From the NCBI RefSeq assembly GCF_016918015.1, contig NZ_JAERMK010000005.1, positions 159,917 through 223,916 of the forward strand: a DNA stretch of 64,000 nucleotides. The letters are read 5' to 3'. Every line of letters starts with the position of its first letter. Position 1 is the first letter of the stretch. The DNA comes from Glycomyces sp. YM15. Its GTDB lineage: Bacteria; Actinomycetota; Actinomycetes; Mycobacteriales; Micromonosporaceae. The notes below the pieces were generated by a model that searched no databases, had not been told where the DNA came from, and was given only the letters and a program-made list of their open reading frames with translations. Below, piece after piece: positions 32,953-41,175 of the stretch. Made by a program: the position numbers and the translations under genes.

Positions 32953-33702
32953 ATGGCAGCCAACCAGACCACCCCCACCACGGTCCTCATCACCGGCGCG
33001 AACAAGGGCCTCGGCCTCGAAGCGGCCCGCCGCCTCGGCGAGATGGGCTGGACCGTGTTCCTCGGATCCCGCGACCTCGACCGCGGCCGCGCCGCCGTCG
33101 ACAAGCTCGAAGCCGGCGGTGCGAACGTGATCCTGGTGCCGCTCGACGTGACCTCGGACGAGTCCGTGGCCGCCGCCGAACGGCTCGTACGGGAGCACAC
33201 CGACCGGCTCGACGTGCTCATCAACAACGCGGGCAGCCCCGGGCACATGGTCGCGCCCGCCGAAGCGACCGCGGAAGAGCTCCACGGCGTCTACGACACC
33301 AACGTCTACGGGCCCGTCAGGGTCACGCACGCGTTCCTGCCGCTGCTGCAGGAGGCCGAGAACCCGCGAGTCGTCATGGTCTCCAGTGGCGGCGGCTCGT
33401 TCACCGTCGTCACCGACCCGGAGCAGGGCATCTCGAAGATGCACGAGATCGCCTACACCTCTTCGAAAGCTGCCCTGAACATGATCACCGTCCGGTACGC
33501 GCAGGCGCTGCCAGGGATCAAGTTCAACCTGCTCACGCCCGGGGAGGTCGCCAACCGCAAGTACACCGCGACCGACATGAACAACCACACCGGCCAGCTC
33601 ACGGTCAACGAGGGCACCGACCCGTTCATCGAGCTCGCGACCCTCGGCGCCGACGGCCCGAGCGGGACCTTCATCGACCGCCTCGGCCCCGTGGCGTGGT
33701 AG
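32953..33702 (+). CDS. SDR family NAD(P)-dependent oxidoreductase
   Basis: A 249-residue carbonyl-reductase-like SDR. The cofactor loop is VLITGANKGLGLEAARRLG; VLINNAGSPGH is the adenine-contact motif; the active site has Ser in VVMVSSGGGSF and YTSSKAA (Tyr, Lys). Start ATG 32953 follows GAAGGAAGAC. A weak CACAT/ATGTG repeat lies at 32825-32840 upstream. Closed by a 15-bp terminator. Substrate unknown. Confidence 0.88.
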   Translation: MAANQTTPTTVLITGANKGLGLEAARRLGEMGWTVFLGSRDLDRGRAAVDKLEAGGANVILVPLDVTSDESVAAAERLVREHTDRLDVLINNAGSPGHMVAPAEATAEELHGVYDTNVYGPVRVTHAFLPLLQEAENPRVVMVSSGGGSFTVVTDPEQGISKMHEIAYTSSKAALNMITVRYAQALPGIKFNLLTPGEVANRKYTATDMNNHTGQLTVNEGTDPFIELATLGADGPSGTFIDRLGPVAW

Positions 33703-33705
33703 CGC

Positions 33706-33740
33706 GCGCCCGGTCGCTCCATCATGGAGCGACCGGGCGC
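33706..33740. terminator. Perfect 15-bp bidirectional terminator
   Basis: GCGCCCGGTCGCTCC pairs exactly with GGAGCGACCGGGCGC around ATCAT. It exactly fills the gap between the convergent SDR and GH43-type genes. Confidence 0.85.
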
Positions 33741-34784
33741 TCAGTCGCCGTCGAGGTCGGTGCGTTGGCGCACGACGCGGAGTTCGTCGCCGTCCCAGGC
33801 CATCTCGTAGAGCTTGCCGCGCGCCCCGGTGAAGGGACGGTGGAGGACGAGCATGAGTTCGCCTTCGAACGTGGTGAACAGCATCCCGTGGCCCGAGTCG
33901 CCTCTGACGAGCGGTTCCCTTTGCTCCCAAGGGCCTTCGAGGCGGCCGGAGGGCGACACGGCCCAGGTCTGGACGTAGTCGCCGTCCACCCCGCCCGGGG
34001 TGATCCGGTTCTTCTCGTAGGTCGACCACAGACAGACGAGCGCACCACCGGGAGCGCGGACCAACTGCGGGCCGTCCGTGACGTACGGGGCGAGCTGATG
34101 CGGCACCCCGGCCGGAATGTCGCGGGTGAGCCAGGGGGCGTCGGAGCCCTTGAACAGCATCACCGCGCCGCCCGACACCGCGTCCAGGGCGTCCGTCAGA
34201 GGGAACGCCTCGATCGTGCCGTCGATGCGCTGGAGCCATTCGTTCGCGTAGACCATCCACGGGCGGCCCTCGTCGTCGGTGAACAGCGTCCCGTCGAGGG
34301 TCATGAGCTCGGGCGGCAGGATCGGCGCTTCGGGCCTGAGCATCCGGAAGGGGCCGGTGAGCGAGTCAGCGACCGCGACGATCGTCGACCGGCGGTAGTT
34401 CGGGACCGGGAACGGCGTGCCGAACTCCCCCGGTTCCGGCACCGGCAGTGCGGCATCGGTGTTGTGGAGCGTCGTGAACAGGTACCAGCGGCCGTTCCAG
34501 CGGTGCACCTCGGGCGCCCAGGCGCCGTGCACCGCCCAGGGCGAGGCCTCCTCGGCGACGCGGAACACCGGCACGGGATCGGCCCACTCGAGCAGGTTCG
34601 GGGACCGGTAGCACAGCGTGCCGACCCCGGCGCCCGACAGCGGCCCGGTCGCTCCGGAGGTGAAGCCCTGGTTGGCGGTGTACAGGTGGTACAGGCCGGA
34701 CTCGGCGTCGGCGACCACGTAAGGGTCGTGCAGCGGCATCTCGGGCAGGCGCAGCGGGAAGGCGGACGGCATCGGCTCGCTCAT
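33741..34784 (-). CDS. Glycoside hydrolase family 43-type protein
   Basis: A 347-residue five-bladed beta-propeller enzyme. LHDPYVVADAESGLYHLY carries the catalytic-base Asp; GAWAPEVHRWNGRWYLF and TLDGTLFTDDEGRPWMVYA are the other GH43 blocks, and the latter region supplies the acidic residues. GH43 enzymes are arabinosidases or xylosidases. No signal peptide, so it acts on imported oligosaccharides. I start at ATG 34784; the upstream open frame overlaps the divergent promoter. No transporter lies beside it. Confidence 0.85.
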   Translation of the reverse strand: MSEPMPSAFPLRLPEMPLHDPYVVADAESGLYHLYTANQGFTSGATGPLSGAGVGTLCYRSPNLLEWADPVPVFRVAEEASPWAVHGAWAPEVHRWNGRWYLFTTLHNTDAALPVPEPGEFGTPFPVPNYRRSTIVAVADSLTGPFRMLRPEAPILPPELMTLDGTLFTDDEGRPWMVYANEWLQRIDGTIEAFPLTDALDAVSGGAVMLFKGSDAPWLTRDIPAGVPHQLAPYVTDGPQLVRAPGGALVCLWSTYEKNRITPGGVDGDYVQTWAVSPSGRLEGPWEQREPLVRGDSGHGMLFTTFEGELMLVLHRPFTGARGKLYEMAWDGDELRVVRQRTDLDGD

Positions 34785-34970
34785 GCCGCAAACGCTATCA
34801 GCGTGCCGGCAATGCGCTGGACACGACGGCCGCTCGTGTCGTACGGTGCGGCGACAATCGCAGGCGAACGAGCTTTGGAGATGGTTTTTTGAAGGTCCAG
34901 GCGTATGCGGTCGGCCGCGGCCGACCACTCTTCGACACCGTCAAGAATTCATCGAAAGCAAAGGACCACA

Positions 34971-35717
34971 GTGGATCTCCCACTTTCCATCGTCATCGGC
35001 GAGAGCAGCCACCGCATCCACAACCCCGTCGATAGCCGCAAGCTGGCCGACCTGGGCGAGGCACTGCGCCTCGAGCCCGGCGCACGCATGCTCGACCTCG
35101 CGAGCGGGTCGGGCGAGATGCTCTGCACCTGGGCCCGCGATCACGGCATCGGCGGCACCGGCGTCGACATCAGCACCGCGTTCACCGCACGGGCCCAGGC
35201 CCGAGCGGCCGAACTCGGTGTGGCCGACCGCTGCGAGTTCGTGCACGGCAACGCCTCCGGCCACGTCGCGAGCGAACCGGTCGACATCGCCGCGTGCATC
35301 GGCGCCACCTGGATCGGCGGCGGCACCGCCGGCACGGTCGCGCTCCTCGAGCAGAGCCTGCGGCCGGGCGGCCTCATGCTCATCGGCGAGTGCTACTGGC
35401 GCCAGGACCCGCCTGACGAGGCCACCGTCAAAGGCTGCTACGCCCAGAGCAAGGACAGCTTCTTCTCGCTCCCGGACCTGTTCGGCCACTTCGACTCGCT
35501 CGGATACGACGTCGTCGAGATGGTCCTCGCCGACCAGGACAGCTGGGACCGCTACGCGGCCCCGCACTGGCGCAACATCCGCCGCTGGCTCGACGACAAC
35601 CCGGGCCACGAACTGGAGGACGAGATGCGACACAAGTTGCGGACGGAACGGATCAACCATGTTCGCTACCAACGCGATTACCTCGGCTGGGGCATCTTCG
35701 CCCTCATGAGGCGGTAG
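34971..35717 (+). CDS. Class I SAM-dependent methyltransferase
   Basis: A 248-residue Rossmann methyltransferase. Motif I is MLDLASGSGEMLCTWA; motif II-like GGTGVDIS; LRPGGLMLIGECYW is the motif III strand. GTG 34971 follows AAAGGA. The C-terminal end QRDYLGWGIFALMRR is repeated as a relic 610 bp downstream. A UUCG-capped terminator follows. Substrate unknown. Confidence 0.87.
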   Translation: MDLPLSIVIGESSHRIHNPVDSRKLADLGEALRLEPGARMLDLASGSGEMLCTWARDHGIGGTGVDISTAFTARAQARAAELGVADRCEFVHGNASGHVASEPVDIAACIGATWIGGGTAGTVALLEQSLRPGGLMLIGECYWRQDPPDEATVKGCYAQSKDSFFSLPDLFGHFDSLGYDVVEMVLADQDSWDRYAAPHWRNIRRWLDDNPGHELEDEMRHKLRTERINHVRYQRDYLGWGIFALMRR

Positions 35718-35720
35718 CAG

Positions 35721-35748
35721 CGGGTCCGGTACTTCGGTGCCGGACCCG
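35721..35748 (+). terminator. 12-bp hairpin with TTCG loop
   Basis: CGGGTCCGGTAC pairs with GTGCCGGACCCG (one T-G wobble) around the stable TTCG tetraloop, 3 bp after the methyltransferase stop. Confidence 0.75.
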
Positions 35749-35825
35749 TCTGCGCCCCAAGGGACAGGTCGGGTCCACCAGAATCGACCACAATCGAGAA
35801 GGACGGCCCACCATAGGATCGCGGC

Positions 35826-36257
35826 ATGACCTCTAGCGAACGCGTCACCCGCTCCGACTTCCGGGTACTCCATCCGATCGCCGCTCCGAAACCGCTTTCG
35901 GAGCTGCCGGAGCGAATCTGGTCGGACGAGGACTGGGAACGGCTGCAACACGGCTTCCGAGCCCGTGAGATGGAAGAGAAGTGGAACGTCTTCACCGAAG
36001 GCGACGTCGTCTACCTCCACCGGAGCTGGACCGGGTTCGGCGTCTTCGCCGCGACCTTCGCGGCCGCGCCCGAAGGCGGCAGGCGGATAGTCCGAGCCGA
36101 GGTGGAACGCGACCCCGAGCGCTACCGCGGCGATGACGACGAACACGACAGCCTCACGCTGGAGATCGTGCTCACCGGCACGGTGCTCGGGGAATCGACG
36201 ATGGGGCTCTTCAGGAGAATGCGGGAGATGGCGGAGCGCGAACACGGCAGCGATTGA
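35826..36257 (+). CDS. Hypothetical protein, 143 residues
   Basis: I do not recognise the family. The protein is soluble and acidic, opens MTSSERVTRSDFRVLHPI and has a WNVFTEGDVVYLHRSWTG block followed by a beta-rich segment and a charged helical end. WNVFxEGDxVYLHRSWTG recurs in small uncharacterised actinobacterial proteins. It lies between an intact methyltransferase and a relic of the same methyltransferase tail. Confidence 0.65.
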   Translation: MTSSERVTRSDFRVLHPIAAPKPLSELPERIWSDEDWERLQHGFRAREMEEKWNVFTEGDVVYLHRSWTGFGVFAATFAAAPEGGRRIVRAEVERDPERYRGDDDEHDSLTLEIVLTGTVLGESTMGLFRRMREMAEREHGSD

Positions 36258-36273
36258 GCGCGTGTCGCAGTCG

Positions 36274-36324
36274 GCACAGCAGCGCGATTACCTCGGCTGG
36301 GGTGTCTTCGCCCTGATGAAGCAG
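36274..36324 (+). pseudogene. Methyltransferase C-terminal relic
   Basis: The frame reads QRDYLGWGVFALMKQQ, matching the end of the methyltransferase at 34971. At DNA level 36280-36318 matches 35670-35708 at all but four positions. It is a leftover of a second methyltransferase copy, or of a duplication that carried the hypothetical gene. Confidence 0.75.
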
Positions 36325-36340
36325 CAAAGAGCACAGCGAA

Positions 36341-36373
36341 GCGCCTCCCCCGCCGCGACGACGGGGGAGGCGC
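36341..36373 (-). terminator. Perfect 11-bp hairpin terminator
   Basis: GCGCCTCCCCC pairs exactly with GGGGGAGGCGC around an 11-nt loop, 14 bp downstream of the importer operon's last stop at 36387. Confidence 0.75.
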
Positions 36374-36386
36374 GATCGTGTCGGGA

Positions 36387-37289
36387 CTATCCGAGGTTCG
36401 CTTCGGCGAGCCAGTCCTTCGCGATGGTCTCGGCCGGCAGCTCCTCGTTCACACTGCGGGAGTTCATGGCGATGAGGTCCTCCGGGGTCATCGCGGCGCT
36501 CACCGCGTTGATGATCTCGGCCGCCTCGTCGTTCACGTTGTCGCTCGCGAGCGGCACCACATGCGAGGCGAGGAACAGGCCCTTCGTGTCCTCGAGCGAC
36601 ACCAGGTCGTTCGCGGCGATCGACGGGTCGGCGGTGTAGATGATGGCGAGCTGGATGTCGCCGTCGTTCAGCGCCTGCACCGTGAGCGGGCCGCCGCCGT
36701 CCTCGATCGGCGTGAAGCCGACCTCGACGCCGTACGTGTCGAGCAGGCCCTGCGGGCCGTTGGGACGGGTCTCGGCCTCCGAGTTGGCGCCCATGGTCAT
36801 CGACGTCGTCACGTTCGCCAGATCGTCCACTGTGGCGATCGACCATTCGTCGGCGAACGCCTTCGTCACCGTGTAGGAGTCCTGGTCGGTGGCAGGCGAC
36901 TGGTCGAGTACGCGCAGGCCGTCGGGAGTGGCCCCCTGGAGCGCGGCGTACACGTCATCGCTCAGCCGCGCCTCGGTGTCCGGCACCCAGTACTGCAGCA
37001 GCGGGCCCGTGTACTCGGGGAAGAGGTCGATCGAGCCGCCCTCGATCTCCGGCAGGTACGCCTCGCGCTGGCCGATGCGGAACTGGCGGTCCACAGTGAA
37101 CCCGGCGTCTTCGAGGGACTGGGCGTAGATCTCGGCGATGATCTCGCTGGAGTAGTAGTCCTGCGAGCCGATCACGATCGTGTCGCCGTCCGATTCGCCG
37201 CTGGAGAGGGGGTCTCCGGACGAGCAGGCCGTGGCGGTCAGGACGGCCGCGAGCGCGAGCGCACCCAGGGCCTTGGTGCGGGTGTTCAT
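36387..37289 (-). CDS. Quaternary-amine ABC importer, substrate-binding lipoprotein
   Basis: A 300-residue solute-binding protein of the OpuC/OsmX/ProX type. A lipoprotein signal ends in LTATAC before SSGDP, so it is anchored outside the membrane. The mature part starts IVIGSQDYYSSEIIAEIYAQ and includes LFPEYTGPLLQYW, the family hallmark for binding betaine, choline or related compounds. Last gene of the four-gene importer; its ATG overlaps the permease stop by 4 bp. Confidence 0.9.
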   Translation of the reverse strand: MNTRTKALGALALAAVLTATACSSGDPLSSGESDGDTIVIGSQDYYSSEIIAEIYAQSLEDAGFTVDRQFRIGQREAYLPEIEGGSIDLFPEYTGPLLQYWVPDTEARLSDDVYAALQGATPDGLRVLDQSPATDQDSYTVTKAFADEWSIATVDDLANVTTSMTMGANSEAETRPNGPQGLLDTYGVEVGFTPIEDGGGPLTVQALNDGDIQLAIIYTADPSIAANDLVSLEDTKGLFLASHVVPLASDNVNDEAAEIINAVSAAMTPEDLIAMNSRSVNEELPAETIAKDWLAEANLG

Positions 37290-38002
37290 ACGGGTTCCTT
37301 CTCTCGGGGACTGTCGGATTCGGCCGCGCCCTTCTCGTGAGCGGGTGCGGCGATGCGCTTCGCCGCCAGGCGCTGCCCGGCGGCGAAGAGGAGTTCGAGC
37401 AGGAGGGCCAGCGCGGCGACGAGGAGCGCTCCGGCGAGCATCTCGGCGTAGTCGCGGGACTTGAGGCCGGAGAACAGGTAGCGGCCGAGGCCGAAGTCGG
37501 CGGTGTAGGCGGCGAGGGTGGCGGTGGCGACGACCTGGAGGGTGGCGGCGCGGAGGCCGCCGATGAGGACCGGTGCGGCCAGCGGGATCTCGACCTGGAA
37601 GACGATCTGGCGGGGGTTCATGCCGATCGCGCGGGCGGCGCCGGTGATGGCGGTGTCGACGTTCTGGACGCCCGCGTAGGCCCCGGCGAGGACGGAGGGG
37701 ACGGCGAGCACGATGAGCGCGATGAGGGGTGCCTTGAGTCCGATGCCGAGAGCGAGGCCGAGGAGGGTGAGGAGGCCGAGGGTGGGGATGGCGCGGGCGG
37801 CTCCGGCGATGGCGCCGACGAGGCCGGCGCCTTTGCGGGTGTGTCCGATGAGGACACCGGCGGGGAGGGCGAGGATCGCTGCGGCGGTGACGGCGGCGAA
37901 GGTGATGGCGAGGTGCTGGAGGACGCGGGTGGGCACGCCGCCGGGGCCGGTCCAGTGCGCGGGGTCGGTGAGCCAGGCGAGTGCGTCGAGGAAGAGGTTC
38001 AT
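37286..38002 (-). CDS. Quaternary-amine ABC importer, permease 1
   Basis: A 238-residue permease with about six membrane segments. The EAA-like cytoplasmic loop GAARAIGMNPRQIVFQVEIPLAAPVL contacts the ATPase. It resembles OpuCB/OpuCD. Overlaps both neighbours by 4 bp in the order ATPase, permease 2, permease 1, binding protein. Confidence 0.9.
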   Translation of the reverse strand: MNLFLDALAWLTDPAHWTGPGGVPTRVLQHLAITFAAVTAAAILALPAGVLIGHTRKGAGLVGAIAGAARAIPTLGLLTLLGLALGIGLKAPLIALIVLAVPSVLAGAYAGVQNVDTAITGAARAIGMNPRQIVFQVEIPLAAPVLIGGLRAATLQVVATATLAAYTADFGLGRYLFSGLKSRDYAEMLAGALLVAALALLLELLFAAGQRLAAKRIAAPAHEKGAAESDSPREKEPV

Positions 38003-38667
38003 GTCGTCTCCTCCTGCGGGAGCGGGCGTTCGTGGCGGATGGTGGCCCAGGGGGTGAGGGCGCGTCCGGCGGCGACGAGGAGGGCGTCGAAGAGCAGGGC
38101 GAGGGCCATGGTGGCGATGATGCCGGTGGCGACTTCGGCGGGGATGCCGCGTTGGAAGCCGTCGGTGAGGAGGGTGCCGAGGCTGGGGACGCCGATGAGG
38201 GCGCCGATGGTGACGAGGCTGACCGTGGAGACGGCGACGACGCGGACCCCGGCGAGGAGGACGGGGACGGCGAGGGGGAGGTCGACGCGCCAGAACACGC
38301 TGCGGGGCGAGTGGCCGACGGCGACTGCGGCTTCGCGGACGCGGGGGTCGACGGAGCCGAAGGCGTCGGCGGCGGTGCGCACGAGGAGGGCGACGCCGTA
38401 GACGGTGAGGGCGATGACCATGGTGGCGGGCGAGCGGAGGGGGACGCCGAAGAGGGCGGGGATGATGATGAGCAGGGGGAGGGCGGGGATGGCGTAGAGG
38501 AGGCTGGCCGCGCCGAGGAGGGCGCCGCCGATGCGGGGGCGCTGCTGGGCGAGTCGTCCGATGGGGACGGCGATGAGGACGCTCAGCAGGAGGGCGGGGG
38601 CACTGAGCAGCAGGTGGTCGCGGGTGAGCTCGATGACCTGCGGCCAGTTCAGGCTGAGCCAGTTCAA
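37999..38667 (-). CDS. Quaternary-amine ABC importer, permease 2
   Basis: A 222-residue permease with about six membrane segments and an EAA loop (REAAVAVGHSPRSVFWRVDLP). OpuC-type importers use two different permeases, as here. Overlaps neighbours by 4 bp at each end. No cystathionine-beta-synthase domain or fused binding domain is present. Confidence 0.9.
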   Translation of the reverse strand: MNWLSLNWPQVIELTRDHLLLSAPALLLSVLIAVPIGRLAQQRPRIGGALLGAASLLYAIPALPLLIIIPALFGVPLRSPATMVIALTVYGVALLVRTAADAFGSVDPRVREAAVAVGHSPRSVFWRVDLPLAVPVLLAGVRVVAVSTVSLVTIGALIGVPSLGTLLTDGFQRGIPAEVATGIIATMALALLFDALLVAAGRALTPWATIRHERPLPQEETT

Positions 38668-39473
38668 GGCGCGAGCACCCCCACGGGCCGGCCGGTCCCG
38701 TCGACCGCGATGGAGCGTCCGTCGACTGTGGTGATGTGGAGTTCGCGTTCGGCGCGGTCGGCGCCGACGAAGTCGCGCACGAAGTCGTCGGCGGGGGCGC
38801 CGAGGATCTCGGCGGGGGTGCCGCGCTGGGCGATGACGCCGCCTTCGCGGAGGACCACGACTTCGTCGCCGAGGAGGAAGGCCTCGTCGATGTCGTGGGT
38901 GACGAAGACGATGGTCTTGTGGAGTTCGGCTTGGAGGCGGAGGAGTTCCTCCTGGAGTTCGCGGCGCATGATCGGGTCGACGGCGCCGAAGGGCTCGTCC
39001 ATGAGCAGGATGTTCGGGTCGGCGGCGAGGGCGCGGGCGACGCCGACGCGCTGCTGCTGGCCGCCGGAGAGCTGGCCGGGGTAACGGCGGCCGATCTTGG
39101 GGTCGAGGCCGACGCGTTCGAGGAGTTCGCTTGCGGCCGTGCGTGCTCGGCGCTTGGGGGTGCCCTTGAGGACGGGCACGGTGGCGATGTTGTCGAGCAC
39201 GGAGCGGTGCGGGAGGAGGCCGCCGTGCTGGAGGACGTAGCCGATGGAGCGGCGCAGCGCGACGGGGTCCCGTTCGCGCACGTCCTCGTCGTCGATGAGG
39301 ACGCGGCCGGAGGTGGGTTCGACCATGCGGTTCACCGTGCGCAGGAGGGTGGACTTGCCGGAGCCCGAGGAGCCGACGAGCACCACGGTGCGGTGCGAGG
39401 GGACGACGAGCGAGAAGTCGGCGACGGCCACTGACTGGCCCGGATAGGTCTTCGACACCGTTTCGAACTCGAT
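38664..39473 (-). CDS. Quaternary-amine ABC importer, ATP-binding protein
   Basis: A 269-residue ATPase. Walker A is VLVGSSGSGKSTLLR, the Q-loop YVLQHGG, the signature LSGGQQQR, Walker B ILLMDEPFGAVD and the switch His VFVTHDIDEA. Only a short C-terminal extension follows, so one CBS domain at most. I start at GTG 39473, which has AGGGAAG at good spacing; the frame is open to GTG 39512, but that site lacks a ribosome-binding site. Divergent from the PadR-type gene. Confidence 0.9.
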   Translation of the reverse strand: MEFETVSKTYPGQSVAVADFSLVVPSHRTVVLVGSSGSGKSTLLRTVNRMVEPTSGRVLIDDEDVRERDPVALRRSIGYVLQHGGLLPHRSVLDNIATVPVLKGTPKRRARTAASELLERVGLDPKIGRRYPGQLSGGQQQRVGVARALAADPNILLMDEPFGAVDPIMRRELQEELLRLQAELHKTIVFVTHDIDEAFLLGDEVVVLREGGVIAQRGTPAEILGAPADDFVRDFVGADRAERELHITTVDGRSIAVDGTGRPVGVLAP

Positions 39474-39519
39474 CACAGCGGCTTCCCTGGATGAGGTGGG
39501 CAAAGCGGTCACGGCCAGT

Positions 39520-39542
39520 CTATACAGCGAATCGAGGTATAG
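39520..39542. promoter_or_regulatory. PadR-type operator-like inverted repeat
   Basis: CTATAC (39520-39525) and GTATAG (39537-39542) with 11 bp between lie in the gap separating the importer ATPase gene from the divergent PadR regulator, 10 bp before its GTG. Position suits autoregulation and possible control of the importer. Confidence 0.5.
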
Positions 39543-39552
39543 GATAGTACCT

Positions 39553-40083
39553 GTGATCGAACTGATGATCCTGGGTTTTCTGGCGGAGGGACCGCTGCAC
39601 GGCTACGAGCTGCGCCGCAGAATGGCTCAGCTGCACGGATACGCCCGGACCTTCAGCGACGGCACGGTCTACCCGGCGATCAACCGGCTCGTCGCCGCCG
39701 GCGCGCTCGCGCGGGAGATGCGCCCCGGTCAGGGGGCGGCGCAGAAGGGCATGCTCAGGCTCACCGAGACCGGGCGGGAGCGGCTGCGAACGCTGCTGCG
39801 GGACGCCGACGGGTACGACATCACCGACACGGGACGGTACTTCGTGGTGCTGGCGTTCCTGTCGCAGCTGCCCGATCCCGAGGAGCGGCGCGCGGTGCTG
39901 CGCCGCCGCCTCGATTTCCTCGACCAGCCCGCGAGCTTCTTCTACGACGGGACGCATCCGCTGCGCGCCGAAGAGATCGAGGACCCGTACCGGCAGGGGA
40001 TGCTCCACATGGCGAAGGCTGCCAAGCAGACCGAACGGGCCTGGTTGCGCGAGCAGCTCGACACCGCCCCCGAGTGGTCCTAG
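39553..40083 (+). CDS. PadR family transcriptional regulator
   Basis: A 176-residue PadR regulator: ELMILGFLAEGPLHGYELRRRM is the family N-terminus and FSDGTVYPAINRLVAAGAL the winged HTH. A C-terminal helical domain (PadR_C type) ends the protein. GTG 39553 gives the standard start. Divergent from the osmolyte importer, which it may control; PadR repressors more often answer phenolic or drug-like ligands. Confidence 0.88.
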   Translation: MIELMILGFLAEGPLHGYELRRRMAQLHGYARTFSDGTVYPAINRLVAAGALAREMRPGQGAAQKGMLRLTETGRERLRTLLRDADGYDITDTGRYFVVLAFLSQLPDPEERRAVLRRRLDFLDQPASFFYDGTHPLRAEEIEDPYRQGMLHMAKAAKQTERAWLREQLDTAPEWS

Positions 40084-40118
40084 GACCAGCGACGTACCCG
40101 CTTCCGCGCCGCTGGTCC
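40083..40118 (+). terminator. 9-bp hairpin overlapping PadR stop
   Basis: GGACCAGCG pairs with CGCTGGTCC around an 18-nt loop, starting at the last base of the stop codon. Confidence 0.45.
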
Positions 40119-40206
40119 GATGCCGTTGCGCCCCATTGCCCCTACCGTTGGGCGGGCCGCCACAGGGGCCGAGCCGACGGCCCCGGCGAACCGAGAGGGA
40201 GCAGCC

Positions 40207-41025
40207 ATGACCATGCTCATCACCGGAGCGACCGGCAACGTCGGACGACACCTCGTCCAGCGGCTGCGCGCCGCGAACCGGCCGGTACGCGCCCTGACCC
40301 GCGACCCCGCCACCGCGGATCTCCCTGCGGGCGTGGACGTCCGAGCCGGGGACTTCACCGACTTCGCGAGCCTCGAAGCCGCGCTCGAAGGCGTCACCGC
40401 CATGCATCTCATGACCGCCTTCGGGCCCGGGAACGACACGGTTCCCGACAGCCGCGAGCTGGTCGCCGCCGCCGTCAAGGCCGGGGTGCGGCGCGTGACG
40501 CTCTTGTGGAACGGCTACACCGGGCCGGTCGAGGCGGCGGTCGAGGACTCCGAACTGGAGTACACGCACCTGCGGCCCGGCGAGTTCATGTCGAACGCGC
40601 TCGGCTGGGCCGAGACGATCCGCACCGAACGCGTGGTGCGCGAGGCCTACGGCGAGGTCGGGCACTCCCCCGTCGACGTGCGCGACATCGCCGCTGTCGC
40701 CGCCCTCGCACTCACCGAGGACGGCCACGCCGGGCGGGTCTACACCCTCACCGGGCCCGAAGTGCTCACCGTCCCCCAGCAGGCGGCCGCGATCGCCGAC
40801 GCGCTCGGCGAGGACGTGCGCTACGAGGCCGAGGACCCCGAGGGCGCGAAGGAGCGGATGCGCGCCATCGGCATGGAGGAGCACGCCATCGACTACGTGC
40901 TCGACTGGCGGGCGAACCCGCCGGCGTTCGCACGCGACGTCTTCACCACCGTCGCCGACGTCACCGGCCGTCCTGCGAGGACCTTCGCCGACTGGGCCCG
41001 CGACCACGCCGACTCGTTCCGGTAG
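40207..41025 (+). CDS. NmrA family NAD(P)-binding oxidoreductase
   Basis: A 272-residue atypical SDR. The cofactor loop is MLITGATGNVGRHLVQRLRA; THLRPGEFMSNALGW and VDVRDIAAVAALALTE are typical of the NAD(P)H azoreductase/QorB-like branch. The catalytic Tyr-Lys pair is not evident. ATG 40207 follows GAGAGGGAG. The NmrA relic at 11193 is a diverged relative. Substrate unknown. Confidence 0.86.
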   Translation: MTMLITGATGNVGRHLVQRLRAANRPVRALTRDPATADLPAGVDVRAGDFTDFASLEAALEGVTAMHLMTAFGPGNDTVPDSRELVAAAVKAGVRRVTLLWNGYTGPVEAAVEDSELEYTHLRPGEFMSNALGWAETIRTERVVREAYGEVGHSPVDVRDIAAVAALALTEDGHAGRVYTLTGPEVLTVPQQAAAIADALGEDVRYEAEDPEGAKERMRAIGMEEHAIDYVLDWRANPPAFARDVFTTVADVTGRPARTFADWARDHADSFR

Positions 41026-41175
41026 CCCGCGGTACCCGCTCCCCACCCGAGGCGGACCCGCAGGTCGCAAGGCGTTCTCGGATTGCCTCACTCAGAGGCT
41101 GGGCAGCCGTCTCGCGCGGTATCGTCCACCGGTCGGGTCGGACCGCCGATGCCCGATCGCCGAGAAGGAGCCGCC

